A DNA stretch of 6,932 bases from DASRJX01 sp035649235 (GTDB lineage Bacteria; Acidobacteriota; Polarisedimenticolia; Gp22-AA2), in NCBI GenBank assembly GCA_035649235.1, contig DASRJX010000251.1, positions 1-6,932 on the forward strand, given 5' to 3'. Shown here in pieces: positions 1 to 5,486 of this stretch. The position numbers were made by a program, and so were the translations under genes. The notes below the pieces were generated by a model. The model searched no databases. It saw only the letters and a program-made list of their open reading frames with translations, and had not been told where the DNA came from. Position 1 is the first letter of the stretch. Each line of letters starts with the position of its first letter.

Positions 1-268
1 TGCCCGGGTCGTTGACGCCGGGCGTCAGCGAATCCGGCATGCCGCGCACCACCGTTCCCGGCTCGATCGTCAGCGTCACCCCCGCCTCGACGTAGATCAC
101 CGTCCCCAGGACGTACTCGTTGTCCGCCGTCCAGTTCCTCAGGCTCGCCGGGCTCAGCTGCGTGATGTTGTTGGTGATGGTGATGGTGGCGGCGCCGGCC
201 GCGGTGGGCAGCAGCATCCCGAACACCACCGCGAGCGCGGCCAGGAGCCTCTTCGAGTTCGTTTTCAC
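1..268 (-). CDS. Secreted protein with beta-helix-type N-terminus (3' part beyond window)
   Basis: The first 89 codons of a leftward gene are visible; the rest lies beyond the left edge. I chose the GTG at 268 because a purine-rich Shine-Dalgarno (GGGAGGGA, plus-strand 276-283) sits 7 nt upstream, and because it gives a clean signal peptide: basic start (residues 2-7, KTNSKR), hydrophobic core (8-21), then small residues with an A-G-A cleavage site near residue 26. The mature part begins with short alternating Thr/Ile stretches. It continues with NWTADNEYVL and VTLTIEPGTVVRG, a pattern I know from the N-termini of secreted right-handed parallel beta-helix and cell-surface proteins. Export is well supported; the function is unknown because the body of the protein is missing. 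The 150-bp gap from ppx and the candidate promoter there suggest its own transcription unit. Confidence 0.75.
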   Translation of the reverse strand, partial: MKTNSKRLLAALAVVFGMLLPTAAGAATITITNNITQLSPASLRNWTADNEYVLGTVIYVEAGVTLTIEPGTVVRGMPDSLTPGVNDPG

Positions 269-298
269 GTGAGCGTCCCTCCCTCTCTGGTGGCAAGG

Positions 299-354
299 AG
301 AGTACGCAGGCGGGGTGACGGAGCCAGCACGCTTCTGTGACGTCTGGGTGACCG
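299..354 (-). promoter_or_regulatory. Candidate promoter with four 11-bp units (Pho-box-like)
   Basis: Read on the minus strand, positions 354 to 311 divide into four contiguous 11-mers: CGGTCACCCAG, ACGTCACAGAA, GCGTGCTGGCT and CCGTCACCCCG. Units 1, 2 and 4 carry GTCAC in the same register; unit 3 is degenerate (GTGCT). Ten bases after the last GTCAC comes TACTCT (304-299), a weak -10-like hexamer. A start point near 291-293 would leave a short leader before the ribosome binding site of the secreted-protein gene. PhoB/PhoP-type response regulators bind direct repeats with 11-bp spacing (E. coli CTGTCAT units, Streptomyces GTTCACC units) placed about 10 bp upstream of the -10, which is the geometry seen here. 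GTCAC is not rare in this GC-rich window, so chance is possible. The rest of the gap (355-418) shows only GC-rich sequence with short GCGCCGC repeats. Confidence 0.3.
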
Positions 355-418
355 GGAACGGAGCGAGGCGCGTCGGGCGCCGCGCGGGATTGCGCCGCGG
401 GGGGCGGGGCTTCCTACG

Positions 419-2029
419 TCAGCCGGCGATCCGGCGCACGAGCCGGAGCTGCGGAGAAGCGACCGGCTCGGCCTTGACGCTTCGTCCTCGGCGCGTCGCT
501 TCGATCGACAGGGCGCGCTCGAAGATTTTCTCGAACAGGCCGGCCTTCTCTTCGGCGGCGTGCGCCTCGACGCCGAGATCACGCTCCGACAGCAGCGTCA
601 GCCGTACCCGGCCGCGCGTCACCAGGCAGCGCAGGTCGCGCACCCGCTGCGAGTGCCGCCGGTCGAGGGCGTCCGCGATGCGCACCAGCGCGCTCAACTG
701 CGACACCAGCGTCCGATCCTCCTTCGGCAGGGACCGCCAGGGCTTCTGCCTCTTCCGCGGCCCGCCGCGTCGGTGGTAGCGCGCCGCCAAGGCGATGATC
801 TCGCGCTCGCGGGGCGTGAAGCCGTCGAGCTGCGCGTGGGCGATCAGCCGGTAGGCGTGCTTGTGATGCCGGCGGTAGCCGACGACATAGCCGACGTCGT
901 GGAGCAGGGCGGCCGCGGACAGCAGGTCGCGGCCAGAGGCATCGATCCCGAGCGGCCCGGCGAGCTGGTCGAACAGCATCTCGCCGATCCGGCGCGCCTG
1001 CTGGGCGTGCGGCTCCTCGAAGCGCAGCGAGCGGCCGAAGGCTTCGGCCGAGGCCAGCCGGCGCTGGCGCGACGGCACCGGAGCCGCGGCCGGCTTGCCG
1101 GCGCGCCGCGCGATCAGCCGGCGCAGGAGGGCGTGCCGGATGCCGCGCGCGTTGACCCGCAGGAGGTTGACCTGGAGGTGGGCCATGACCTCGTACAGGA
1201 TGGCGGCGCCGGCGAGGATGATGTCGGCCCGGTCCGGCGACAGCCCCGGCATCTGCCGGCGCTCGGCCAGAGTGCGGCGCAGGAGGGCGGACCTCAGATG
1301 CAGTACCTCCCCCTGCGTCATCTCGAAGCCGAGCACGGGCCGTCCCTGGAGCCCCTGCCGCGCCATGGCGATCTGGGCCAGCGTCGTGGCCGTGCCCCCC
1401 GACGCGATCAGGACCAGCGGCGGCGGGTCGGCCTGGATGTGCGCCGCCCTGAGCCGCCGGCGGATCTCGCGGCGCATTTTCTTGAACACGCGGTAGCGGA
1501 CCGGATCCTCCGTCAGGAAGTCCTCGGTCAGGCCCACGGCCCCCAGGCGGAGTGAATAGTCCTGCTGCATGTGGTGTCCGAGCGCCAGGATCAGCTCGGT
1601 GCTGCCTCCGCCGATGTCTACGACCGCGCACGGCTGGCCGCCGAGGTCGAATCCCAGGGCGGCGCTCTCGAACGCCAGCCGCGCCTCCTCCGTCTCCGAC
1701 ACGACGCGAAGCCTCAGGCCCGTCTCAGCCCGCACCCGGTCGATGAAGTCGCGCCGGTTGCCGGCCACGCGGATGGCGCTCGTTCCGACGACCGCGAAGC
1801 GGCGCGTCCCCCGGGCGCGGGCGATGTCCGCCATCCGCTTCAGGGCCAGGATGGCGCGGCGCATCGCCTTCTGCGACAGCCGCCCGCGGCGCGTCAGGCC
1901 CGACGCCAGGCGCACCACCTCCCGTTCGTCGTGCAGGATGCGCTGGGTGCCGTCCACCAGCACGTCGACGACCAGGGCCCGGATCGTGTTGGAGCCGACG
2001 TCGATCACCGCCAGGGGAGGTCGTTTCAC
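419..2029 (-). CDS. ppx: Exopolyphosphatase, Ppx/GppA family with C-terminal HD-type domain
   Basis: Cytoplasmic phosphatase of 536 residues, expected to release phosphate from the end of polyphosphate chains and/or hydrolyse pppGpp. It has the ASKHA fold: phosphate-1 loop VIDVGSNT (8-15), AVVGTSAIRVAGN (79-91), the SxxEEAR segment (111-117) with the catalytic Glu expected at 114 or 115, and phosphate-2 loop VVDIGGGSTELI (136-147). SGGTATTLAQ (210-219) follows. A Pro/Ala/Arg linker near 310-325 leads to a helical HD-type domain with ALLHDVG (374-380; His377, Asp378). The length is close to that of long Ppx enzymes (about 500 residues). The start is a GTG whose last two bases are part of the TGA of the upstream CHAD gene (4-bp GTGA overlap) with no strong Shine-Dalgarno, so translation is probably coupled. 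Ppx and GppA cannot be separated from sequence alone; the CHAD partner favours polyphosphate. Confidence 0.93.
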   Translation of the reverse strand: MKRPPLAVIDVGSNTIRALVVDVLVDGTQRILHDEREVVRLASGLTRRGRLSQKAMRRAILALKRMADIARARGTRRFAVVGTSAIRVAGNRRDFIDRVRAETGLRLRVVSETEEARLAFESAALGFDLGGQPCAVVDIGGGSTELILALGHHMQQDYSLRLGAVGLTEDFLTEDPVRYRVFKKMRREIRRRLRAAHIQADPPPLVLIASGGTATTLAQIAMARQGLQGRPVLGFEMTQGEVLHLRSALLRRTLAERRQMPGLSPDRADIILAGAAILYEVMAHLQVNLLRVNARGIRHALLRRLIARRAGKPAAAPVPSRQRRLASAEAFGRSLRFEEPHAQQARRIGEMLFDQLAGPLGIDASGRDLLSAAALLHDVGYVVGYRRHHKHAYRLIAHAQLDGFTPREREIIALAARYHRRGGPRKRQKPWRSLPKEDRTLVSQLSALVRIADALDRRHSQRVRDLRCLVTRGRVRLTLLSERDLGVEAHAAEEKAGLFEKIFERALSIEATRRGRSVKAEPVASPQLRLVRRIAG

Positions 2030-2940
2030 AGCGCCTGCCTGAGAGCCGGCCCGATCTCGGCCGGGACGGCGAGGGGGACGATTCGGGGGACGATCGGCCG
2101 GAAGTCTTCGATGGCCCTCCGCGCCCTGGCCGAGAGCCGGCGCCGCTCCATCTTCAGGAGTCTGGGGATGGCGGTGCCGCGGGTGCCGCGCGCCATTTCG
2201 ATCAGGACGTCGAGATCGTGAACGGCGCCGAGCCTTTCCTGAATGCCGCGCGCCTGAGCGATCTCGTTTTCGAGGGGCCCCCGGCCCCAGGCCTCCAGGG
2301 TCTCGAGGCAGTAGCGATAGCGCTTCACGGCGACCCGCAGGCGGTGCAGCGCCGCCGACCGGCCGCCGCGCGCCGCGGGCAGGGCCGCACGCACCGCCCG
2401 GGCCCGCGCCCCGGCGAACCGCTCCGCGGCCGCTTCCGTCCGGCCGTCGGTGGATGCGACCGGCACCGCGAGCAGGGTTGTGGCCCGCTTCCTTATCCCC
2501 TCGATCCGGAGTCCCTGGCTGCGCACGCTCGCCGGGCTGGCGAACAGCCCGAGCTTGTGCCTCAGGCTGGCGGCGGCCATCAAGAGCTTCCTCTCGAGCG
2601 CCGCGAGCCCCCGGCCGGTCCGCCTGCCGGGGTCCGCCCGCAAGCAGCCGACGACGTCGACCAGGACGTCCACGTCGCGCACCTCGGCGAGGCTCTTCCG
2701 GATCCTCCGCGCTCGCCGGCGCAGCCGCTCCCGCTCCCGCTCCGGCAGTGCCGTGGCGAACAGGTCGAGCACCTCCTGCAGCCGGCGAGTCGCCACGCGC
2801 ACATCATGAATCGCCTCCGGCGTCCCGTGCATACGGGCCTGGCGCCGGCGGTGCAGGAGCACCCGGATCCGCTCGGCCAGGAGGTCGCGCACGCCGTCCG
2901 TCCGGGCGTCCGGTCCTCGCGCTCCAAGCCGACTCCGCAC
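2026..2940 (-). CDS. CHAD-domain protein (polyphosphate-binding type)
   Basis: A 304-residue, very Arg-rich, all-helical protein. The CHAD fold is a duplicated four-helix unit with a basic pocket lined by conserved His/Arg/Lys. Both halves are seen: IHDVRVATRRL (44-54; His45, Arg48, Arg52, Arg53) with EVRDVDVLVDVV (86-97), and LHRLRVAVKRYRY (198-210; His199, Arg202, Lys206, Arg207, Arg209) with AVHDLDVLIEM (239-249). CHAD proteins are known to bind polyphosphate and to sit on polyphosphate granules in Ralstonia (phosins); no catalysis is expected. An in-frame ATG at 3033 would give 335 residues. I prefer the GTG at 2940 because GAAGGGGG lies about 6 nt upstream, and the extra 31 residues have no CHAD homology and overlap the candidate Pho box. 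No CYTH domain is fused. It overlaps ppx by 4 bp and very likely forms an operon with it. Confidence 0.9.
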   Translation of the reverse strand: MRSRLGARGPDARTDGVRDLLAERIRVLLHRRRQARMHGTPEAIHDVRVATRRLQEVLDLFATALPERERERLRRRARRIRKSLAEVRDVDVLVDVVGCLRADPGRRTGRGLAALERKLLMAAASLRHKLGLFASPASVRSQGLRIEGIRKRATTLLAVPVASTDGRTEAAAERFAGARARAVRAALPAARGGRSAALHRLRVAVKRYRYCLETLEAWGRGPLENEIAQARGIQERLGAVHDLDVLIEMARGTRGTAIPRLLKMERRRLSARARRAIEDFRPIVPRIVPLAVPAEIGPALRQAL

Positions 2941-3134
2941 CGTGGGCCCCCTTCGCAGGCTCCAGATTACAGGAAGTGTGCGCTTTTTCGACACCGCGTG
3001 GCGCCAGCCGGGGCGGGGCCGCCGCATTGTCACCTGTTCGTCACGGTCCGCCCGCGGAGCCTCCCCGATAATCTCATTTTGGCACCGGTCTCCCCTTGCG
3101 AGGCCTGTCGCGATACAATGTCTCCCGTTCCGAC
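2941..3134. promoter_or_regulatory. Divergent promoter region between CHAD-ppx and the kinase operon
   Basis: This 194-bp non-coding region separates two divergent gene sets and must hold both promoters unless they are driven from afar. On the plus strand the best -10-like hexamers are GATAAT (3067-3072) and TACAAT (3114-3119); neither has a convincing -35 at 16-18 bp. On the minus strand TGTAAT lies about 30 bp before the CHAD start, with only a poor -35 match (GTGTCG) 17 bp upstream of it. The region is more AT-rich in patches than the flanking genes. Assigning it as a control region is secure; the individual hexamers are not. Confidence 0.5.
3027..3044 (+). promoter_or_regulatory. Pho-box-like direct repeat
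   Basis: TTGTCAC CTGT TCGTCAC: two 7-mers separated by 4 bp, so an 11-bp period, in the divergent control region. The E. coli PhoB consensus is CTGTCAT-N4-CTGTCAT; the first unit matches at the central TGTCA and the second at GTCA. Orientation is toward the kinase-sixA operon, about 90 bp upstream of its start. The nearest -10-like sequence is GATAAT, 22 bp after the repeat, which is further than the usual 10 bp. The site is plausible given the phosphate-related genes on both sides but unproven. Confidence 0.33.
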
Positions 3135-3920
3135 ATGAGACGACGCGATCCAGTGGCTCCCCGAAGGCTCAATCTCCGACTCGACAGCGATGCGGCAGCC
3201 GCGAGGCCCGCGGCCAGCCCTGTGGCGCGACCGGGGCGGCGCCGTCCGTCCGGCGCGCGCGCCGGCCGTCCGCGCGGCCGGCTGATCGTGGTCGAGGGGA
3301 TCGACGGCTCCGGGAAGAGCACCCAGATCCAGCTCCTGAGGAAGTGGCTCGAGGCGCGGGGTCACAAGGTCGTGTTCACGGAGTGGAACTCCTCGGATCT
3401 CGTGCGGCTGGCCACCAAGCGCGGCAAGAAGAAAAACCTCTTGACGCCCACGACCTTCAGCCTGCTGCACGCCACGGACTTCGCCGACCGCCTGACGTAC
3501 GACATCATCCCCTACCTCAAGGCCGGCATCACCGTGCTTGCGGATCGCTACGTCTACACGGCGTTCGCGCGCGACATCGCCCGCGGGGTCGATCCGCGCT
3601 GGGTGCGGGAGCTGTACGCCTTCGCCGTGAAGCCGGATGCCGCGTTCTATTTCCGCGTTCCCCTCGACGTGGCGGTGCGGCGCATCCTCGGCGCGCGGGC
3701 GAAGATCAAGTTCTACGAAGCCGGCATGGATCTGGGCTTGAGCGGCGACCCGGTCGAGAGCTTCCGGCTGTTCCAGGGACGCGTCCTGGAGCAATACGAC
3801 GCGCTGACCGGGGAGTACGGGTTCCGGGTCATCGACGGCACCCGCAGCATCGACGCGCAGCAGCGCCAGGTGCGCGACATCGTCCGCCGTCTCTACGACG
3901 AGGAAGGGGCGGTGGCGTGA
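3135..3920 (+). CDS. Thymidylate-kinase-like P-loop kinase (intact Walker A)
   Basis: A 261-residue nucleoside-monophosphate-kinase-fold protein, annotated in most pipelines as dTMP kinase. After a basic Arg/Ala/Pro-rich tail (1-48; about 15 Arg) the kinase domain starts with LIVVEGIDGSGKST (50-63; Walker A Lys61). It then has TFSLLHATDFADRL (107-120), VLADRYVYTAFAR (134-146; DRY at 137-139), FYFRVPLDVAVRRI (171-184) and FYEAGMD (193-199). True dTMP kinases carry REPGG after strand 2; here the spot reads FTEWNSSDL (81-89), and the usual SxAYQ after DRY is TAFAR. The phosphate acceptor may therefore not be dTMP. The start is uncertain: no Shine-Dalgarno precedes the ATG, TACAAT ends 15 bp upstream (a near-leaderless mRNA is possible), and an in-frame TTG lies at 3096. 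Its stop overlaps the next, homologous gene by 1 bp. PPK2 was considered but its motifs do not fit. Confidence 0.82.
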   Translation: MRRRDPVAPRRLNLRLDSDAAAARPAASPVARPGRRRPSGARAGRPRGRLIVVEGIDGSGKSTQIQLLRKWLEARGHKVVFTEWNSSDLVRLATKRGKKKNLLTPTTFSLLHATDFADRLTYDIIPYLKAGITVLADRYVYTAFARDIARGVDPRWVRELYAFAVKPDAAFYFRVPLDVAVRRILGARAKIKFYEAGMDLGLSGDPVESFRLFQGRVLEQYDALTGEYGFRVIDGTRSIDAQQRQVRDIVRRLYDEEGAVA

Positions 3921-4756
3921 TGGCGGCTCGCAAGCGCTTCTTCGGGCACGGCCTCCCCTACGCCAGCGTCGAGGACCTGAAGGGGGCGTTGATCACGATC
4001 GAGGGGACGGACGGCGTCGGCCGGACGAGCCAGGTTGCGAGCCTCAAGCAGTGGCTGGAGGTGCAGGGGTACGGCGTCATCGAGACGGGATGGACTCGGT
4101 CGGAGCTGATGTCCGAGACGATCATGGCGGCCAAGGCCGGGCACAGCATGAACCAGCTCACATTCAGCCTTCTCTACGCGACGGATTTCGCCGACCGGCT
4201 GGAGAAGATCGTCATCCCCGCCCTGCGATCGGGGTTCGTGGTGCTCGCCGATCGTTACGTGTTCACGGCCTTCGCCAGGAGCGTCGCCCGCGGCGCCGAC
4301 CCGGCCTGGATCCGGAACGTGTTCGGCTTCGCCCTCGTTCCCGACATGACGCTCTACCTGCGAATCGACGTCGACACCCTCCTGCCACGCATCCTCCAGA
4401 ACCGCCGGGTCGACTTCTGGGAGGCCGGCATGGACATGCACCTCGGAACCGACCTCTACGAATCGGCCCGCCGGTACCAGTGGCGCCTCATCCGCGAGTA
4501 CAACCGCCTGGCCCGCGAATACGGCTTCCTGAGCATCGACGCCACGCTGACGCCGGAGGAGATCCAGGCGAAGATGCGCCGACGGGTCCAGGCCCTGCTC
4601 GAGGAGCGGAGGATGCAGACCCTGACCGACAACCTGGAGAGCCTCAGGCCCCTGCTCTTCGAAGACGCGGAGGAGACCCCGAGACCCGCCGCCGCGGCTC
4701 CGCTGCCGGTCGTCGATCCGCGGCGCGGCCGTCCGGCCAATCCTCCCGACGCGTAA
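3920..4756 (+). CDS. Thymidylate-kinase-like paralogue with Arg in place of Walker A Lys
   Basis: A 278-residue homologue of the preceding gene, alignable almost without gaps over the kinase domain. It has LITIEGTDGVGRTS (24-37), TFSLLYATDFADRL (81-94), VLADRYVFTAFAR (108-120; DRY at 111-113), LYLRIDVDTLLPRI (145-158) and FWEAGMD (166-172). The P-loop reads GxDGVGRTS: Arg35 stands where Lys is near-invariant, and the following Ser-Thr pair is Thr-Ser. This usually lowers or abolishes phosphoryl transfer, so it may be a regulatory or structural subunit. The REPGG position reads ETGWTRSEL (55-63), as divergent as in its neighbour. After residue 230 a tail runs on, with Pro/Ala-rich, probably disordered sequence from about 252. 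The ATG start overlaps the upstream TGA (TGATG), and GAGGAAGGGG lies about 10 nt upstream. dTMP kinases are dimers, so a heterodimer with the upstream protein is a fair inference. Confidence 0.82.
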   Translation: MAARKRFFGHGLPYASVEDLKGALITIEGTDGVGRTSQVASLKQWLEVQGYGVIETGWTRSELMSETIMAAKAGHSMNQLTFSLLYATDFADRLEKIVIPALRSGFVVLADRYVFTAFARSVARGADPAWIRNVFGFALVPDMTLYLRIDVDTLLPRILQNRRVDFWEAGMDMHLGTDLYESARRYQWRLIREYNRLAREYGFLSIDATLTPEEIQAKMRRRVQALLEERRMQTLTDNLESLRPLLFEDAEETPRPAAAAPLPVVDPRRGRPANPPDA

Positions 4757-4770
4757 GCGCCGAGATCGCT

Positions 4771-5289
4771 TTGCAGATCTATCTGCTGCGCCATGCCATC
4801 GCCTCCGAGCGCGACGCGGAGCGCTTCGCGGACGACGGCATCCGTCCCTTGACCCGCGAGGGCCGGCGGCGCATGGCGCGCGCGGCCCACGGCATGAAGG
4901 TGCTCGGGCTGCGCTTCGATCTGATCCTGACGAGCCCTCTCCGGCGCGCCGCGGAGACGGCGCAGATCGTGGCCCGCGCCATGCGCCCGCGGCCGAAGCT
5001 CAAGGTCCTGCGCCCGCTGGCCCCGGGCGGCGGCGCGGGCGGCATCCTCGCCGGGCTGTCCACGCTATCCGCCGACGCCGCCGTCGTTCTGGTCGGCCAC
5101 GAGCCGGACTTGTCCCGGCTCGCCGGCGCCCTCGTCCTCGAGCGGCGCGACGCCCTCACCATCGAGTTCAAGAAGGGCGCCCTGTGCCGCATCGACTTCG
5201 ACGGCGCCGCGCGACTCGGCGCCGGCAAGCTCGTGTTCCACCTCCCCCCGCGCGTCCTCCGCGGCTTGCGCGGGACGCTGACCGACTGA
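4771..5289 (+). CDS. sixA: SixA-type phosphohistidine phosphatase
   Basis: A 172-residue small histidine-phosphatase-superfamily protein, close in length to E. coli SixA (161). It removes phosphate from phosphohistidine through a phospho-His intermediate in the cytoplasm. Seen: YLLRHA (4-9) with the nucleophile His8 and Arg7, LTREGRRRM (28-36), SPLRRAAETA (55-64; Arg58 and Glu62) and LVGHEPDLS (107-115) with the second catalytic His110. The start is TTG at 4771: it places RHA at the usual distance from the N-terminus, and there is no ATG or GTG in frame between the preceding stop and the motif. The Shine-Dalgarno is weak (GAGA). It lies 14 bp after the second kinase gene, so it is co-transcribed. 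SixA-type genes often accompany CHAD and polyphosphate genes, so its target may be part of that system; no histidine kinase is nearby. A general phosphatase role remains possible. Confidence 0.9.
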   Translation: MQIYLLRHAIASERDAERFADDGIRPLTREGRRRMARAAHGMKVLGLRFDLILTSPLRRAAETAQIVARAMRPRPKLKVLRPLAPGGGAGGILAGLSTLSADAAVVLVGHEPDLSRLAGALVLERRDALTIEFKKGALCRIDFDGAARLGAGKLVFHLPPRVLRGLRGTLTD

Positions 5290-5310
5290 CGCCACCGCGG
5301 GCCGTTTCCC

Positions 5311-5338
5311 TGCTCGGATGGTCCCCCTCATCCGGGCA
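5311..5338 (+). terminator. Strong hairpin downstream of sixA, without U-tract
   Basis: TGCTCGGATG (5311-5320) pairs with CATCCGGGCA (5329-5338): a 10-bp stem with one G-U pair and an 8-nt loop, beginning 22 bp after the sixA stop. No run of T follows, so it is not a textbook intrinsic terminator. It could end or attenuate the kinase-sixA transcript or protect its 3' end. Confidence 0.4.
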
Positions 5339-5400
5339 CGGTGCTTGCAGCGTCCATCCGCCAACTCGATGCTCGACCGGCCAGCACTCCGCCGAGGACA

Positions 5401-5414
5401 CAACTCGGGAGTTG
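5401..5414. promoter_or_regulatory. Perfect inverted repeat upstream of the 22-mer repeat gene
   Basis: CAACTC-GG-GAGTTG is a perfect 6-bp inverted repeat with a 2-bp centre, 73 bp upstream of the next start codon. CAACTC also occurs once at 5362-5367. The form suits a dimeric repressor operator. No clear -35/-10 pair can be placed next to it, so the role is unproven. Confidence 0.25.
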
Positions 5415-5450
5415 AGCTCGCGCCGGAATGAAACCGAGGCCAGAAAATAC

Positions 5451-5465
5451 CCCGCCGTGTGCGGG
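5451..5465 (+). promoter_or_regulatory. Small leader stem-loop before the ribosome binding site
   Basis: CCCGC-CGTGT-GCGGG forms a 5-bp GC stem with a 5-nt loop, ending 9 nt before the Shine-Dalgarno AGGAGGTGA (5475-5483). If transcription starts upstream of it, the stem would sit in the leader. It is short, and chance occurrence in GC-rich DNA is likely. Confidence 0.2.
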
Positions 5466-5486
5466 CTGCAGGACAGGAGGTGACCG

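Noticed and set aside
560..1555. Long plus-strand open frame opposite ppx, and a similar minus-strand frame at 579-1631
   Set aside because: Arg/Pro/Gly/Ala-rich translations without motifs; shadows caused by high GC over a clear ppx gene.
3081..3100. Possible sigma-54 promoter (TGGCAC followed by TTGC)
   Set aside because: The distance between the GG and GC elements is 15 nt instead of the required 10.
2218..3138. 306-residue plus-strand frame opposite the CHAD gene
   Set aside because: Low-complexity composition and no recognisable domain; the opposite strand carries an unambiguous CHAD domain.
2942..4756. 604-residue open frame on the plus strand ending with the second kinase
   Set aside because: The upstream part only reads through the first kinase gene in another frame; the real start is the ATG at 3920 with its own ribosome binding site and stop-start overlap.
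3135..4756. Kinase pair as polyphosphate kinase 2 (PPK2)
   Set aside because: The Walker A and DRY-TAFAR regions follow the thymidylate kinase pattern; the PPK2 DRSWYNR-type motif is absent.
5320..5433. 37-codon open frame starting at ATG 5320
   Set aside because: No ribosome binding site, it starts inside the hairpin, and no protein-like features.
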